Source: Orobanche coerulescens
Lineage: Eukaryota > Streptophyta > Magnoliopsida > Lamiales > Orobanchaceae
Assembly (NCBI GenBank): GCA_033398695.1
Contig: CM065816.1
Coordinates: 134,947,358-135,011,357, forward strand
DNA: 64,000 bases
Direction: 5' to 3'
Shown here in pieces: positions 46,817 to 61,116 of this stretch. How positions within the stretch are numbered: the first letter of the stretch is position 1; each line of letters opens with the position of its first letter. The position numbers were made by a program, and so were the translations under genes. A model generated the notes under the pieces. The model saw only the letters and a list, made by a program, of their open reading frames with translations, did no database searches and was not told the DNA's origin.

Positions 46817-48708
46817 AAAATTTAAACGACATGACATCAACGAACGACCATTGAACAGATTCACTCTTGCCCATCATCCTCGTACTGCCTGTATGCTCGT
46901 TCGCCTCCAAGACCAGTACCTAAATTACAAAAGTATTTCCCCCATTTAAGGGGTTAGCGACAACTGCTAGTGCAAGTACAATCCATTTGAACTACAATTA
47001 TAATCAGATGAAATATGCGCCAAAATCATTTTTGAAAATATTTATATTCCGGAATATTACGGTGCACGAGCACAAAACAAATTTCTCCAACAAAACATGT
47101 CAAAGGTTAACCGTTGATACGAGACTCACGGCCACTGCACCCCGCAGAGGCCCCGTCGGACCATCCCTGTGTGGTTAACCCAGTTCGTGATATGCATACA
47201 CACGACACTACATATCCTCAGAGGCCCCGTCGGACCGTCCCTGGGTGAACATACACATACATATCCACAACATACACGGAAAGCCATAATCTAACTACTA
47301 GAATATGCAAACAAACGTAAAGTACTTGCCTTTGAGACATCTTCGATGAAACGGGAATGAACAACGACTAGGAATGACTCGGAGGGAACACGACCATTCT
47401 TAAATGAGAGATTAACATAATTCAGTCCTAGACTATAACAATCATCGAAAGGGATATGTCCACAACCCCGACTAACAATCATAACCATACACGGATGACA
47501 CATACGGGCGAGGGTTTTCACAAAACCTTCCCGTATCAACAATCCATGGATTAAACACGACGGAAACGGATTGGGAATCACCCAACAACAATAATCGATA
47601 AGAAATATCACAGCATAAACGAACGATTCGAGTTAATCTAGACAAATCCCGAAAAACCCCCAAAATGGATAAAGGTATGGTTCTAAGCCAAATACCTTGG
47701 ATTTAAGTGGAGAAGACGGATTAAGATGATGTACTATGTTTGGAGCACAATAAGCGGTCTATCACGGAACTCTGCGGATTACTTTCCACAAATCGCACCA
47801 AAATCGTCGGAATTGCCCAAAGGATGAGAAGAGGAGGAAAAATGACGAAAAAGAGGAATGTTGCCCTATTTATAACAGGTATAATTAGTGAGCGCTAATC
47901 TTTAAAGATAGCGCGTGCTAACGGGGGTCGCCAGCACTCCAGTAGATACTACCCGGTGTCACTAGCGTGCGCTATACAAGTTTAGCGCGCGCTACCTGCT
48001 AGTCAATAGCGTGCGCTACGAAAGCTTAGCGCGCGCTACCTAATAGTCAGAACTCAGGATTCTGAGTCCAAAATCCTACTGCCCAGAACGTTGAAGACGT
48101 TAACGCACGCTATAACAAGGAGTTAGCATGCGTTACTGCATACCGATAGTGTACGCAAGAAACCATAAATAGCGTGCGCTATTTATGCAGAAGTCCAGTA
48201 CTGCTGAGTGCAGTTCACTGCTGAGGCAGGTACGAATTCGAAACACAACGCAAGGCCAGAATCCAAAAACATAAATACGAGGATTCGCGACGACAAAGCG
48301 AAGTGCTGAAAGAAAACACAATTCCGACTATCGGGGAATCCGAAATGCGACAAAGAAGATAAATTTCCCTAAACTTATAGGAAATTACAAAACATCCCAA
48401 ATGTCCGAAAATCATGATACAACGTCGAATTAACAAACCGAAACTCACAACATGAACAACTCAACCATACAGACTCATGGAAACAAAGAAACAACGATAT
48501 TAAAAGAGTTTTATGTGAATCGAACATACATGCGACAAAACATAAAATAAATCAAAATTACGTAAAAACATCTGCGAAACTCATCCAAATGGAAAAACTC
48601 CAAGAACAAAATAGATTCAAAACGTCGAAACGATTACAAACGAATCGATAAAAATAGACATGCGACAAAAATAGAAACTGCTAATAATGGAAAGGTATGG
48701 ATATTACA
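46817..48708 (-). repeat. E2 3' LTR, outer end missing
   Basis: Starts (minus) TGTAATATCCATACC at 48708. Homology with the E2 5' LTR stops at about 46817 (equivalent to 53826), so roughly 260 bp of the 3' terminus are absent and no duplication can be checked. It contains the palindrome cluster 47885-48190, a TATA box TTATAAATAG (minus, 47866-47876), and the leader donor at about 47326. Confidence 0.85.
47885..48190 (-). promoter_or_regulatory. Palindrome cluster in E2 3' LTR
   Basis: About ten words of the TAGCGCGCGCTA type, including perfect copies at 47983-47994, lie directly upstream of the minus-strand TATA box. The same cluster is in the 5' LTR at 63601-63895. E1 and E3, otherwise the same family, carry GTTACGGCCGTAAC words at this place. 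Confidence 0.55.
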
Positions 48709-48743
48709 TTCTCCCCCTCTAAAAAGAAGTTTCGTCCCGAAAC

Positions 48744-51700
48744 TTAAGAATCAAAAATCTCGGGGTGCCTCGCACACATATCCTCCTCCAATTCCCACTT
48801 CGCTTCCTCCACTCCATACCTCGACAATTGCACTTTAACCAAGGAAATGGTTTTGTGCCTTAACTGTTTATCTCGACATTCCAAAATTCTAACAGGCCTC
48901 TCCTCAAACGTAACATCCTTCTCGATCTCCATCTCCCCGAAGTCAATAATGTGAGTCGGTTCTAGGACATACTTCCTCAACTAAAAAACGTGAAACACAC
49001 TATACACATGGCTCAATGACGGAGGCAATGCCAAATGGTAATCTAACTCGCCAACTCTCTCTAATATCTCGAAAGGTCCAATATACCTTGGACTAAGTTT
49101 TCCCTTTTTCCCAAAACGGAAAACTCCCTTCGATGAAGACTCTCTCAACAAGACATGATCCCTACCTCAAACTCCAAGGGTCGACGCCTAACATCCGCAT
49201 AAGACTTTTTTCGACTTTGAGCCATCAACATCCTCTCTCGAATCAACTCGACTTCCTTCCTCGTCTCCAACACAAGATCCAGCTCGGTGCCAACTAAATC
49301 AGACGGATCATTCCAACATATCGGTGATCGACACCGTCGGCCATAAAGCGCCTCATACGGTGCTATCTTAATCGACGCATGCCAGCTATTATTATAAGTA
49401 AACTCGATCAGGGCCAGATGTTCCTCCCAATCACTACTCCAGTCTAGCGCACACGTGCGCAACATATCCTCGAACGTCTGAATGGTATGCTCTGACTGTC
49501 CATCGGTCTCAGGGTGGAAAGATGTACTCAAACACAAACGTGTCCGCAATGCCTTATGTACCGCCTGCCAAAAATGCGATCCAAACCAACCATCTCTGTC
49601 CGAAATAATAATCTTCGGCGTACCATGAAGTCTCACGATCTGCGCAATAAAAATACAAGCCAATTTCTCCGGACCCCAAGTGTCCTTGATGTCCAGAAAA
49701 TATGCCTACTTAGTCAGTCGATCCACGATCACCCAAACCATGTTCATCCCGGTCTTCATCCTCGGCAAATTTGTGACAAAATCCATAGAGATGTCCTTCC
49801 ACTTCCATTCCGTAACGGGGAGTGGTTTCAATAACCCGGCTGGCCGCTGATGCTCAATTTTGACTTGCTGACAAGTCAAACACTTAGCCACAAACTGTAG
49901 TACCTTATTATTCATGTCATTCCACCAGAAATTCTTCCTCAAATCCTTATACATTTTACTCGATCCCGGATGGACTGAGTAAGGTGACGCATGAGCCTGT
50001 CGCATAATACCCTGCCTCAATTCCAAGTCGTTTGGAACACACAGCCGACCTTGGAATCTCAACACACCATCATCATGAATCACGAATCTTGGGGCTTTCC
50101 CCTTCACCACATTCTCCCAGAGCTGAATAAACATCAGATCTTCTAACTGTCTCGATTTAATGTCGTCGACTAGAGACGAAGAGATCTCAAGGGTGCGCAA
50201 CTTCCCGGCACTCCCTGGTAGCGCAACCTCAATACCCAACCCCATCAACTCTTGCTAAAGCCCTGGCTGGGTCGTGAGTAACTCACTCAAAGAATCTGCC
50301 ACCACATTTGCCTTGCCCGGATGATTAAGGATTTCAAGATCGTAATTCTTAATTAACTCCAACCACCTTCTCTGTCTCATATTCAGTTCTTTATGTGTGA
50401 AAATGTATTTCAGGCTCTTGGGATCAGTGAAAATCTGACACGACGAGCCATACAAGTAATGATGCCAAATCTTCAACGCAAACACAACTGCGGCCAACTC
50501 AAGATCGTGGGTAGGGTAATTCAACTCGTACGGTTTCAACTGACAGTAAGCATAGACAATCGTCTTCCCATGCTGCATGAGTACACATCCAAGTCCTTGG
50601 CCCAAGGCATCACTATAAACTGAAAAACCCTCATTACCGCTTGGTAAGGCAAAGACAGGAGAGGTAGTCAACCGTTTCTTCAACTCCTCGAAGCACTTCT
50701 GTCTCTCGTCGGTCCACACAAACTTCTTTGACTTCTGCAGCAACTGAGTAAGCGGTCGAGCGAGTTTAGAGAACCCCTCGACAAACCTACGATAATAACC
50801 GGCCAAACCCAGAAAACTACGGACCTCCTTCACGTTCTTGGGCGGCGCCCAATCCAACACTGCCTCTATCTTGTGTGGGTCCACACGAACACCTTGGGCC
50901 GAGATCACGTGGCCGAGAAACTTAACCTCCCGCAACCAAAACTCACACTTTGAGAACTTCGCATAAAGGGGCTGAGTTCTCAAGATTCCCAACACGATAT
51001 GTAAATGACGTGCATGCTCCTTCTCGTTCCTCGAGTAATCAGGATATCGTCGATAAAGACGACTACAGACTTATCGAGATATTCGATAAAGACCTTGTTC
51101 ATTAGCAGCATGAACACGACTTGGGCGTTGGTTAGCCCGAACGGCATAACCACAAACTCGTAGTGGTCGTATCTCGGCCGAAAGGCCATCTTCGGAATAT
51201 CGGAATCCTTCAATCGTAGCTGGTAATACTCCGATCTCTAATCAATCTTCAAAAACACAGACGGTCCCTACAATTGGTCAAATAAATCGTTAATCCTCGG
51301 GAGCAGATACTTGTTTTTTATGGTCATCTTGTTCAACTCTCTATAGTCGATACATAGACGAAGTAACCCATCCTTCTTCTTCACAAACAAGACCAGTGCA
51401 CCCCAAAGCGAAGCGCTCGGACGAATGTAGCCCATGTCTCGCAATTCTACCAACTGTTTCTTCAACTCAAGCATCTCAGTAGGCGCCATGCGGTACGGTG
51501 TCTTCGAAATCGGAGCTGCACCCGGCTCTAAATCAACAGTGAACTCAACCTCACGGTCTGGTGGCAAACCCAGCAACTCGTCTGGAAAGACGTCAGGATA
51601 CTCACTCACTACCGGAATAGACGAGATCTCGACTCTCCCTTCTTTCGATCTCAAAGTATAACACCAGTAACCAGTTCAACCTCTTCGAAGAAATCTCACC

Positions 51701-53342
51701 GCTTTCATATCGCTGATCAGAAATCTCTGACTACTCCGTTTACGACCCACAAAAGAATGCTCGGTACCGTCAGAGGCTAACATCAAAATGATTCTCTCTC
51801 TATAATTCATGATCGCCCCATGTCGATCTAGCCAATTCTCACCAAAAATCAAATCCTCATCCTTAATGTCTACCGCAATCAGATTAGAAGACCAATCCCT
51901 CCCCGCGATACTCACCGGAAAATCTCTAATCTCACGATCCCCCACAATACTATCCCCACTAGGTAGTTTAACCACAAACGGTCATGCAACTAGACAATCA
52001 ACATGCATACGACGCACACAATCTAGAGAGATGAAAGAATGCGTAGCAACATAATCGAATAATACAGAAACAGGATGGTCAAGGATGTGAACGGTACCTG
52101 TAATCACCGTCGCGTCAGGATCTCCCGCTCATCTCATCTCATACAAACGGGGCGGAAAAGACCCCACACTAGAAGCTCCCCCTCTCAAAGGCTTCCCATG
52201 TCCTCAGCCCCTGCCAAAACTCTGCTGGGGCTGACTAGCTGTCAGTGCCTGATTCACACTCGGTTCTCTCGTAGCCGGGGCTGACAACTAACTGGTGCCC
52301 GACTCACATCTCCACAATACTTGGCACGATGCTCCATCCGGCCGCAAGTAAGACACTGTAACGACAGCCCGTCACACTCACTCATCATGTGCCCGGGACG
52401 ACCACAGTTAAAAGAGGTAGGACCACAAACAGGAGCAGTCGGGGCAGACTTGGAACCATTTCCTCGCCCAAATGACGGGGACTGATTCCCAAAGACTCGC
52501 GAACCAGACTGAGCCTTCTGATAACCGCCGGACTTACCTCCCAAAAACTGACCAGAGGTCTTCTGTTTCTTACCCTCGGTTGCCGCATCTGTCGCAGAAA
52601 ACAACATCTCATAAGCCATCACCTTGTTCTGATAATCTTTCAAGGTTGTACACCCAAGACCAGACATGTAGTGACGAACCCTCGGCTGCTGCTGCTAATT
52701 GTAATCTTTGATCGCCTGTGAAATGGGAACAGCCTGGGGTTTTGCTTCAAAGAAGGCTCGAATCCTTCCCTTTTTTACCGGCCACAGACAATATTCGTCC
52801 TCCATCAATTCTCGGAACTCATCCCACGAAGCTACCCGATCACGCGGTTTCACTGCTTGCCACCACGGTGCCGCCTCCTTGGCGAGGAAGTACTGAGTGA
52901 TTAGTACTTTCCTCTCCTCGGAGCAGTTAGCCGCCTCAAACACCTTCTCCATCTCGAATAAACAACTCTCCCAACCAGAAGGGTCGGAAGTACCATAAAA
53001 TTGTGGAGGACGTATACGGATCACGTCCTGAAGTAGTTATTTGGTGCCGGAACCAATAGGCAGAACTGGGTTAGCATTAGCTTGGTTGACCAGAACGGCC
53101 TGAGTCAGTAGCCTCATTTGATTCGCAACTTGCTGCAGAATATTCGCTACTCAAACGTTATCATGAGCATTACCGAAGCTAGCAGACTGATCCTGCTCGC
53201 CCTTGGCGCTAAGAGAGACACTATTTGACAAGGAAGACGTTGCCGAACCAGCCCCTGAGCTATAGGACATGGCCGCCCCACCGGCTGCGCCACGTCCCCT
53301 ACCGAGTTCGCGACCGCGTCCGCGTTCTCTACTGGCAGGCAT
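48744..53342 (-). pseudogene. E2 gag-pol polyprotein, heavily broken
   Basis: Order on the minus strand: gag start ATG at 53342, capsid (52695-53024), an internal gag deletion after KDYN (near 52695), CCHC knuckles [28 protein letters not shown] (52254-52667), protease region (about 51976-52080) where the DSGA active site reads DYVA, RT (51040-51654, FIDD present, frameshift near 51040), RNase H with YSDALG (50255-50995), integrase HHCC and DDE core (49145-50248) and the chromodomain-like tail (48744-48980). More than ten stops or frameshifts separate these pieces. Domain order equals that of E1. Confidence 0.88.
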
Positions 53343-53563
53343 TCTGAAGAAGTAATGGGTGAGTACAATTCAAACACAAAACACATTACGGAAAAAAAGG
53401 AACAGATCAGGATAACGCAACGAGTCAAGTTAAGAAAAACTTACGAGCACCGACGTACTGAGATGATGGCGTAGTAGTGATACTGTTCAAAAACGACACT
53501 CAACTAGATCCAAATAACCGAAAACCTAGGTATCTATAAACATAAGCTCCGATACCATATTTT

Positions 53564-54265
53564 GTAACACCTCCAAGACGTTCATGGCATATTACAACGC
53601 CGTGGACCTCATTCCTTGGAATCCACCAGACTAACACAAAAACTCGACATGACAACAGTGATAGACATCATCAACATACGAACAATTTCTCAAACCAAGA
53701 CATACAAAAAGTATACCAGACTCAACAGTGCATTATAACATCAACCAAAACCCAAACCGGGTACATAACATTCACAATGTTCCAAAAGAAATAAGTACTC
53801 GAGTACTGAAGCAAACGACATGATTAATAAAATTTAAAAGACATGACATCAACGAACGACCGTTGAACAGATTCACTCTTACCCATCATCCTCATATTGC
53901 CCGCATGCTCGTTCGCCTCCAAGACCTGTACCTAAAATATAAAAGTATTTCCCCCATTTGAGGGGTTACCGACAACTGCTAGTGAAAGTACAATCCATTT
54001 GAACTACCATTCTAATCAGATGAAATATGCACTAAAATCATTTTATAAAATATTTATATTCCAGAATATTATGGTGCACGAGCACAAAACACATTTCTCC
54101 AACAAAACATTTCAAAGGTTAACCGCTGGTACGAGACTCACGGCCACTGCACCCCGCAGAGGCCCCATCGGACCATCCCTGGGTGGTTAATGCCAGTTCG
54201 TGATACGATACATACGGCACTACATATCCCTGGAGGCCCTGTCGGACCGTACCTGGGTGAATATA
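53564..54265 (-). repeat. E2 5' LTR, part 1
   Basis: The LTR 3' terminus (TGTAACACCTCCAAG on the plus strand at 53564) up to the E3 insertion point after CTGGGTGAATATA. The acceptor-like TATTTTAG|GTACAGG lies at about 53934. It continues at 63013. Confidence 0.88.
54261..54265. repeat. Left target duplication of E3
   Basis: ATATA here against ACATA at 63013-63017. The E2 3' LTR reads GGGTGAACATAC at this point (47243), so the left copy has probably mutated by one base. Confidence 0.7.
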
Positions 54266-56234
54266 TGTAACACCCCCAAGACGTTCAGGGAGTATTACAG
54301 CGCCGTGTACCCCACACTTTGGAATCCACCAAGCTAACAAACCGACCCGACAAACAACAAGGACAAACATCACTAATAATCGAACAATTTCTCAAACCAC
54401 GACATTCAAATAAAAGACTAAAATCTGATAATACAATCTGACATCAAATCCATTTCCCAAAACGGGTACACAACATTAACAAATTCAAAAAGGAAGTACT
54501 CGAGTACTTAAACAAATTTCCTAATACAGAAATCCCAAAACAAGACATCAATAAATAAACGACAGGACAGAACACCAAAAAATGACTACTGAACAGTATC
54601 ATGCTTGCCCACCATCCTCATACGGATCGTATGCTCGCTTGTCTCCAAGACCTGTACCTGAAATACAAAAAAAAGTATTTCTCCCATTTAAGGGGTTAGC
54701 GACAACTGCTAGTGCAAGTACAATCCATTTGAACTACCATTCTAATCAGATGAAAATATGCGCCAAAAATTATTTTAGAAATCATTTATATTCCGGAATA
54801 TCTTACGGTGCACAAGCACAAAACACATTTCTCCAACAAAACATTTCAAAGTTAACCTCGGTACGAGACTCACGGCCACCGTACCCCACAGAGCCCCGTC
54901 GGACATCCCTAGGTGGTTATCCATAGTTCGCGATACGAAACTCATGGAAACATATCCCTAGAGGCCCCGTCGGACCATCCCTAGGTGAACATACACATAT
55001 ACATCCGCACAACCACGAGAAGCCAAAATTCAAATACTAGAACACGTAAACAAATGTAAAGTACTTGCCTTTGAGACATCTTCGAAGAATTTGGAATGAA
55101 TAACGGCTACGAACGATCTGAATGGAAAACGATGGTTCCTAAAATAAGGACCAACATAACTCAGTCCTAACGGAAAATAATAGTCGAATGGAATACACCC
55201 ATAACCCCGATTACAAACTACGACAATGAATGATCAATCGATACAGGCGAGGGTTTACGCAAAACCTCCCCAAATCGATAATTCGCGAATATAACTTGAT
55301 GAAATGGGTTGGGATTCACCAAATAACAACAATCGATGAGGAATAATACAACATATATGGAAAATTCGGAATTAATCACGAAAGACCCGAAAAACCCCCA
55401 AATTAGACAAGTTTAGGGTTCCTGAAGAAAATACCTTGGAATCGGACGATGGTGGATGATTACGTCGATGGTGATATGTTATCACGAGCCTACGGTGGTG
55501 GGATACAAAGAATTCTCGGATAGAAACTGAAGGGAATCGCCCTCTGCGTCGCTCGAAGAAGAAAATGAGAGAAGAGATAGAAAATGGGGTGTTTTGATTC
55601 TGCCCGCTGTACTTAAAACAGCAGGCCGTTAAGGCCGTAACAAATGTTACATTACGGACGTAACAAGGCTAATATTACGGCCGTAACGAATGGGGTGTTA
55701 CGGCCGTAACACCCTGTTGGACAGCAGTCTAACAGCTGCTGTCCGAACCGTTCCGGACGACTCCGAAACTCGGACCTGCTATCGAACCAAAAATACGGCT
55801 ATGAAGAATATTCGATGATGAGTCTAACCGTTACAAGAAAACAACATTCCGACTACCAGGGAATCCGAAATACAACAACGAATAAGGAATTCCCTAAACT
55901 TATAGGAAATTACAAAAATGGCCCAAGTGCCCGAAAATCCCGATACGACGTCGAATTAACAAACAGAAAGTCTCAACACGAACAACTCAACCATACGAAT
56001 TTGTGCAAAGCAAGAAACAACGAAAACGAACGAGTTTTACGAGAATCAAACGCACAAACGACAAAACATGTCATAAAATGGAATCACGCAAAAACATCAC
56101 CAAAACTCGTCCAAATGGAAAAACTCCAAGAATAAAGTAGATTCAAAATGTCTAAACGGTTACAAGCGAGTTGATAAAAATAGACATACACCAGAAATGG
56201 AAACTGCTAAGAATAGAAAGGTACGAATATTACA
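54266..56234 (-). repeat. E3 3' LTR (1969 bp)
   Basis: Ends are TGTAATATTCG (56234, minus) and GTGTTACA (54266). Palindrome cluster 55623-55712 with four to five GTTACGGCCGTAAC-type words. Candidate leader intron donor next to 55065 and acceptor at 54658. Confidence 0.92.
55623..55712 (-). promoter_or_regulatory. Palindrome cluster in E3 3' LTR
   Basis: Words TTAAGGCCGTAAC, GTTACATTACGGACGTAAC, ATTACGGCCGTAAC and GGTGTTACGGCCGTAACACC precede the TTTTAAGTAC box on the minus strand. In the 5' LTR the cluster has shrunk to one word (62470-62492). Confidence 0.55.
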
Positions 56235-56269
56235 TTCTCCCCCTCTAAAAAGAAGTTTCGTCCCGAAAC

Positions 56270-59200
56270 TTAAGAATCAAAAAGCTCGGGGTACCTCGAA
56301 CGCATATCCTCCTCTAACTCCCACGTCGCTTCTTCTACTCCGTGCCTCGACCATTGCACTTTAACCAAAGGAATGGTTTTGTGCCTTAACTGTTTTACTC
56401 GACGCTCTAAAATTCTGACGGGCCTCTCCTCAAATGTAACATCCTTCTCGATCTCCACGTTTCCGAAATCAATAATGTGGGATGGGTCCGGAACATACTT
56501 CCTCAACTGAGAGACGTGAAACACACTATGTACATGACTCAACGACGGAGGTAATGCCAAACGGTACGCTAACTCGCCAACTCTCTCCAATATCTCGAAA
56601 GGTCCAATGTACCTCGGGCTGAGCTTCCCTTTTTTCCCAAAACGGAAAACTCCTTTCGACGGAAACACTCTCAACAACACATGATCTCCCACCTCAAACT
56701 CCAAAGGTCGACGTCTAACACCCGCATAAGACTTTTGTCGACTCTGAGCAGCTAACATTTTCTTTCTAATCAATTCAACTTTCTCCCTCGTCTCCAACAC
56801 AAGGTTCGGATCGGTGCCAACTAGATCGGATGGCTCATCCCAACATATCAGTGATCGGCAACGTCGGCCATAAAATGCCTCATACGGTGCCATCTTAATC
56901 GACGCGTGCCAACTATTATTATACGTAAACTCAATCAAGGCCATATGCTCCTCCCAGTCACTACTCCAGTCTAACGCACACGCGCGCAACATATCCTCGA
57001 ACGTCTGAATGGTACGTTCGGACTATCCGTCGGTCTGAGGATGGAAAGATGTACTCAAACGCAAACGTGTCCCCAATGCCTTATGTACCGCATGCCAGAA
57101 ATGCGATACAAATCGGCCGTCTCTATCCGAAATAATAGTCCTCGTCGTACCATGAAGCCTCACTATCTGAGCGATAAAAATACGAGCCAATCTTTCTGGA
57201 CCCCAAGTATCCTTGATGCCCAGAAAATGCGCTGACTTAGTCAGTCGGTCCACGATCACCCACACGATATTCATTCCGGTCTTCGTCCTCGGGAAACTCG
57301 TGACAAAGTCCATCGAGATATCCTCCCACTTCCATTCTAGGACAGGAAGTGGTTTCAACAATCCGGCTGGCCTCTGATGCTTGATTTTGACTTGTTGACA
57401 AGTCAAACACTTAGCCACAAACTGAACCACCTCATTCTTCATGTCATTCCACCATAAATTCTTTCTCAAATCTTTATACATTTTACTCGAGCCCGGATGG
57501 ACTGAGTAAGGTGACGCATGAGCCTCTTGCATAATACTCTGCCTCAATTCCAAGTCGTTCGGAACACAAAGCCGACCTTGGAATCTCAACACACCATCCT
57601 CATGTATCACGAATCCCGGGGCTTTCCCTTTCCCTACATTCTCTCGAAGCTGAATAAACATCGGGTCCTCTAACTGTCCCGATTTAATGTCATCGACTAG
57701 AGACGACGAAATATCAAGTGTACGCAACTGCCCGGAACTCTCTGGTAGCACGATCTCAACGCTCAACCTCATTAACTCTCACTGAAGTCCCGACTGGGCT
57801 GTAAGCAACTCAAGCGCCCGAAGCGATACCGATTTCCGGCTTAAGGCATCTGCCACCACATTTGCCTTGCCCGGATGATAAAGAATTTCGAGGTCGTAAT
57901 CCTTAATCAACTCCAACCATATCCTCTGCCTCATATTTAGCTCTTTTTGCGTGAAAATGTACTTCAGGCTCTAGTGATCGGTAAAAATCTGACACGACGA
58001 GCCATATAAGTAATGACGCCAGATCTTCAACGCAAATACAACCGCGGCCAACTCAAGATCGTGCGTAAGGTAATTCAACTAGTATGGTCTCAAATGACGG
58101 GAAGCATAGGCAATCGTCCTCCCGTGCTGCATGAGTACACATCCGAGCCCTTGGCCCGAAGCATCACTAAAAACTGAGAATCCCTCATTACCACTCGGTA
58201 AAGCCAAAACAGGAGCGGTCGTCAACCACTTCTTCAACTCCACAAAACTCTTCTGTCTCTCATCAGTCCACACGAACTTCTCTGACTTCTGTAACAACCG
58301 AGTCAGCGGTCGAGCGAGCTTAGAGAACCCCTCGACAAATCTACGATAATACCCGGCTAAACCCAGAAAACTACGGACCTCTTTCATGTTCTTGGGCGGC
58401 GCCCAATCCAACACTGCCTCTACTTTATGTGGGTCCACACGAACACACTCGGTCGAGATCATGTGACCGAGAAACATCACCTCTCACAACCAAAACTCAC
58501 ACTTTGAGAACTTCGCAAAAAGATGCTGAGTTCTCAAAATATCTAACACGATATGCAAATGATGGGCATGCTCCTCCTTGCTCCTCGAGTAAATCAGGAT
58601 ATCATCGATAAAAATGACTACACACTTATCGAGGTACTCAATAAAGACTTTGTTCATAAGCTGCATGAACACGGCTGGGGCATTGGTTAGTCCAAAAGGC
58701 ATAACCACAAACTCGTAGTGACCGTATCTCGTCCGAAAGGCCATCTTCGGAATATCAGTATCCTTCACTCGGAGCTGATAATACCCCGATCTCAAATCAA
58801 TCTTCAAAAACACGGTTGCCCCTTGCAATTGGTCATACAAATCATCGGTCCTCGGGAGCGGATACTTGTTTTGAATAGTCACTTTGTTCAACTCACGATA
58901 GTCGATACACAGACGAAGTGACCCATCCTTCTTCTTCACAAACAGGACCGGTGCGCCCCAAGGCGAAGCGCTCGGTCGGATATACCCCATGTCTAGAAAC
59001 TCCCCCAACTGTTTCTTCAACTCAAGCATCTCAGCAGGCGCCATACGATATGGTGTCTTAGAAATTGATGCCGCACTCGGCTCCAAATCAACAGTAAACT
59101 CGACCTCTCGATCCGGCGGCAAACCCGGCAACTCATCTGGAAAGACGTCAGGATAATCACACACTACTGGAATAGACGAGAGCTCGACTCCCCCTTCTCC

Positions 59201-60893
59201 CGATCTTAAAGCGTAACACCAATACCCCGCACAACCTCCTCGAAGAAGTCTCACCGCTTTCAAAGCGCTGATCAAGAATCTCTGACTACTCCGCTTACGC
59301 CCCACAAAAGAATGCTCGGTACCGTCAGAGGCTAACATCGAAACGGTTCTCGTTATGTAATTCATGATTGCCCCATGACGGTCCAGCCAATCCTCACCCA
59401 GAATCAAATCCTCATCTCTAATATCTACCGTAATCAGATTAGAAGGCCAAACCCTCCCCGCGATACTCACTGGAAAATCTCTAACCTCACGATCCCCCAC
59501 GATGCTATCCCCACTAGTCAGTTTAACAACAAATGGTTCACCCGCAACTAGGAAATCAACATGCAGACGATGCACACAATCCAGAGATATGAAAGAATGC
59601 GTAGCACCAGAATCGAATAATACGGAAACAGGATGGTCAAAGATGTGAACGGTACCTGTAGCCACTGTCGCGTCTGGATCTCCCGCTCGTCTCATCTCAT
59701 ATACTCGGGGCGGAACAGACCCCGCACTAGAAGCTCCCCCTCTAGAAGGTTGTCCACATCCTCGACCTCTACCAAAACTCTGATGTGGCTGAGAAGCTAT
59801 CGGTGTCTGATTTACACTAGGTTCCCCCGCAACTGGGGCTGATATCTGAGTAACTGGTGCCCGAGCAGCATCTGTACAAAACTTGGCACGATGCCCCATC
59901 CGACCGCAGGAATGACACTGAATCAGAGGCCTATCACACTCACTCATAATGTGTCCAAGGCAACCACAGTTAAAGCAATTAGGACCACGCACTGAACTAG
60001 TAGGAGCAGACTTAGAACCGTTTCCTCATCCAAGTGACGTGGACTGACTCTCGAAGACTCGCGAACCAGACTGAGTCTTCTGATACCCTCCAGACTTGCC
60101 TCCCGAAAACTGGCCGGAGGTCTTCTGCTTCTTTCCCTCGGCTGCCATCTCTGTCGCAGACAACGACATCTCATAAGCCATCGCCTTATTCTGATACTCC
60201 TTCAAAGTCATGAACCCCAGACCAGACATGTAGTGACGCACCCTCGGTTTCATCTGCATATCGAAGTGGCGGAGCTTATCAAGTTCATCTCGGATTTGGT
60301 TTCTCACATAATGAAGTAGTTGGTTGTAGTCCTTGATTGCCTGCGAAATCGGGACATCTTGGGGCTTAACCTCAAAGAAGGCTCGGATCCTCCCTTCTTT
60401 AACTGGCCACGGACAAAACTCGTCTTCCATCAGCTCCCAGAACTCTGCCCATGTGGCTGCCCAGTCACGCGGTTTCACCGCTTGCCGCCTCTTTGGCGAG
60501 GAAGTACTGAGCGATGGGTACCTTCCTCTCCTCAGAGCAGTTAGCAGCCTCAAATACCTTCTTCATCTCAAATAACAAACTCTCCCAACCGGAAGGGTCA
60601 GAAGCACCATCAAACTACGGAGGACGCATACGAATCACGTCCTGAAGTAATTTATCATTACCGGATCTAGTAGGCGGAACCAGGTTAGCATTAGCCTGTA
60701 AAATATTCGCCACTCCAACATTCTCATGCGCGTTGCCGGAGCTAGCAAACTGATCCTGCTGACCTCCAGAAATAGGTGGCACACTGTTCGACAAGGAAGG
60801 CATCGCCGAATCAGTTCCCGAGTTATCGGACATGGCCGCCCCACCGGCTGCGCCACGTCCCCTACCGCGTCCACGTCCTCTACCAGCAGGAAT
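56270..60893 (-). pseudogene. E3 gag-pol polyprotein, few breaks
   Basis: The longest intact piece, 58484-59992, spans CCHC knuckles ([28 protein letters not shown]), protease DSGATHSF and the whole RT with CIDYRELN and FIDD. Next come RNase H with FSDASG (58079-58480), integrase (57023-57772, 56270-56992) and the chromodomain-like tail ending RYPELFDS. Breaks: the gag ATG at 60893 reads ATT, a 51-bp in-frame gap removes gag residues near 60700, a short deletion at about 60490 shifts frame, and single stops lie near 58481, 58077, 57974, 57780 and 57020. The least damaged of the three gypsy copies, but not functional. Confidence 0.9.
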
Positions 60894-61116
60894 TCTGAAG
60901 AAGTAGCGGGTGAGTACAATTCAAACGCAAAACGCAACAAGATATCAGGAAAAGAAACATAACAGGACAACGTAACGAGTAAAGTTAGGAAAACTTAGGA
61001 GCACCGGCATATTAAGATGATGGCATGGTAGCGATACTGTTCAAAAACGACACTCGACTAGACCCAAATAACCGACAGCCTAGGTATCCATAAACCTAAG
61101 CTCCGATACCATATTC

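Larger units (their letters stand above)
46817..54265 (-). mobile_element. Gypsy element E2 (Tekay/Del-like), main part
   Basis: Same family as E1 and E3, on the minus strand: 3' LTR 46817-48708 (outer end missing), polypurine tract 48709-48725, gag-pol 48744-53342, primer site 53544-53558 and 5' LTR from 53564. The 5' LTR is interrupted at 54265 by E3 and resumes at 63013, running past the window end. E2 is the most decayed of the three and carries a different palindrome word in its promoter. Confidence 0.88.
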